Shown here: positions 5,548 through 5,582 of the stretch, one piece after another
How the letters are laid out: each line of letters opens with the position of its first letter
How positions within the stretch are numbered: the stretch's first letter is position 1
Assembly (NCBI GenBank): GCA_937903155.1
Contig: CALCZU010000148.1
Coordinates: 1 to 5,582 of the forward strand
Direction of reading: 5' to 3'
Length of the DNA stretch: 5,582 nt
DNA from: an uncultured Bdellovibrionales bacterium
Lineage (GTDB): Bacteria; Bdellovibrionota; FAC87; UBA2466
Made by a program: the position numbers and the translations under genes
Notes under the pieces: generated by a model
Databases searched by the model: none
What the model saw: only the letters and a program-made list of their open reading frames with translations
Told to the model about the DNA's origin: nothing

Positions 5548-5582
5548 AGATCGGAAGAGCACACGTCTGAACTCCAGTCACA
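5548..5582. other. Illumina TruSeq adapter sequence (assembly artefact)
   Basis: From 5548 the sequence reads AGATCGGAAGAGCACACGTC and continues with TGAACTCCAGTCAC to 5581, the standard TruSeq index-side adapter without a mismatch; the last A at 5582 may be the first index base. It is not genomic. Read on the minus strand it encodes VTGVQTCALPI, a peptide well known from contaminated gene predictions. Any gene model running through it has a false N-terminus. The adapter also marks the true end of the assembled insert. Confidence 0.98.

Noticed and set aside
5549..5581. GTG start and N-terminal segment MTGVQTCALPI of the SGNH gene
   Set aside because: It is the translation of adapter sequence, not a genuine start; the gene is annotated as 5'-truncated instead.

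Overview
The window looks like a contig end from a Gram-negative bacterium of moderate GC content, most likely a metagenome or draft-genome assembly. The Gram-negative reading rests on a secreted HEAT-repeat/cyclophilin protein and a small outer-membrane-type beta-barrel protein. The protein style (a DnaX with all E. coli landmark residues, a periplasmic HEAT-cyclophilin fusion, a membrane-linked type of SGNH hydrolase) would suit Bdellovibrionota or another former deltaproteobacterial lineage. That placement is a guess from sequence style, not a demonstrated assignment.

Layout from left to right. Bases 1-211 are non-coding. They start inside a dispersed repeat (1-30) and end with a good sigma70-type promoter (177-205) only about 7 bases before the start codon of the first gene. 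Bases 212-2233 (+) encode an exported protein of HEAT-like helical repeats ending in a cyclophilin-type peptidyl-prolyl isomerase domain. Three bases after its stop codon comes the stop of a convergent gene, 2237-2710 (-), for an unrecognised small exported beta-barrel protein; it too has a -10 box almost touching its start codon. The 302-base gap 2711-3012 holds a hairpin, the small bacterial signal recognition particle RNA (ffs, about 2831-2929), a 52-base inverted-repeat element of the same family as the repeat at 1-30, and the dnaX ribosome-binding region. Bases 3013-4713 (+) encode the DNA polymerase III tau/gamma subunit. After a 19-base gap lies the convergent, 5'-truncated gene 4733-5547 (-) for an SGNH/GDSL hydrolase. 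Bases 5548-5582 are Illumina sequencing adapter, not genome.

The core of the window is housekeeping: the SRP RNA and dnaX sit side by side as in B. subtilis (scr-dnaX), but the ybaB-recR pair that often follows dnaX is absent. The remaining genes act in the envelope. I see no CRISPR array, transposase, phage gene, toxin-antitoxin pair or defence system, and no evidence of an undescribed multi-gene system. The points most worth a second look are the adapter artefact that creates a false N-terminus, the inverted-repeat element wedged between ffs and dnaX, and the two apparently leaderless promoters.
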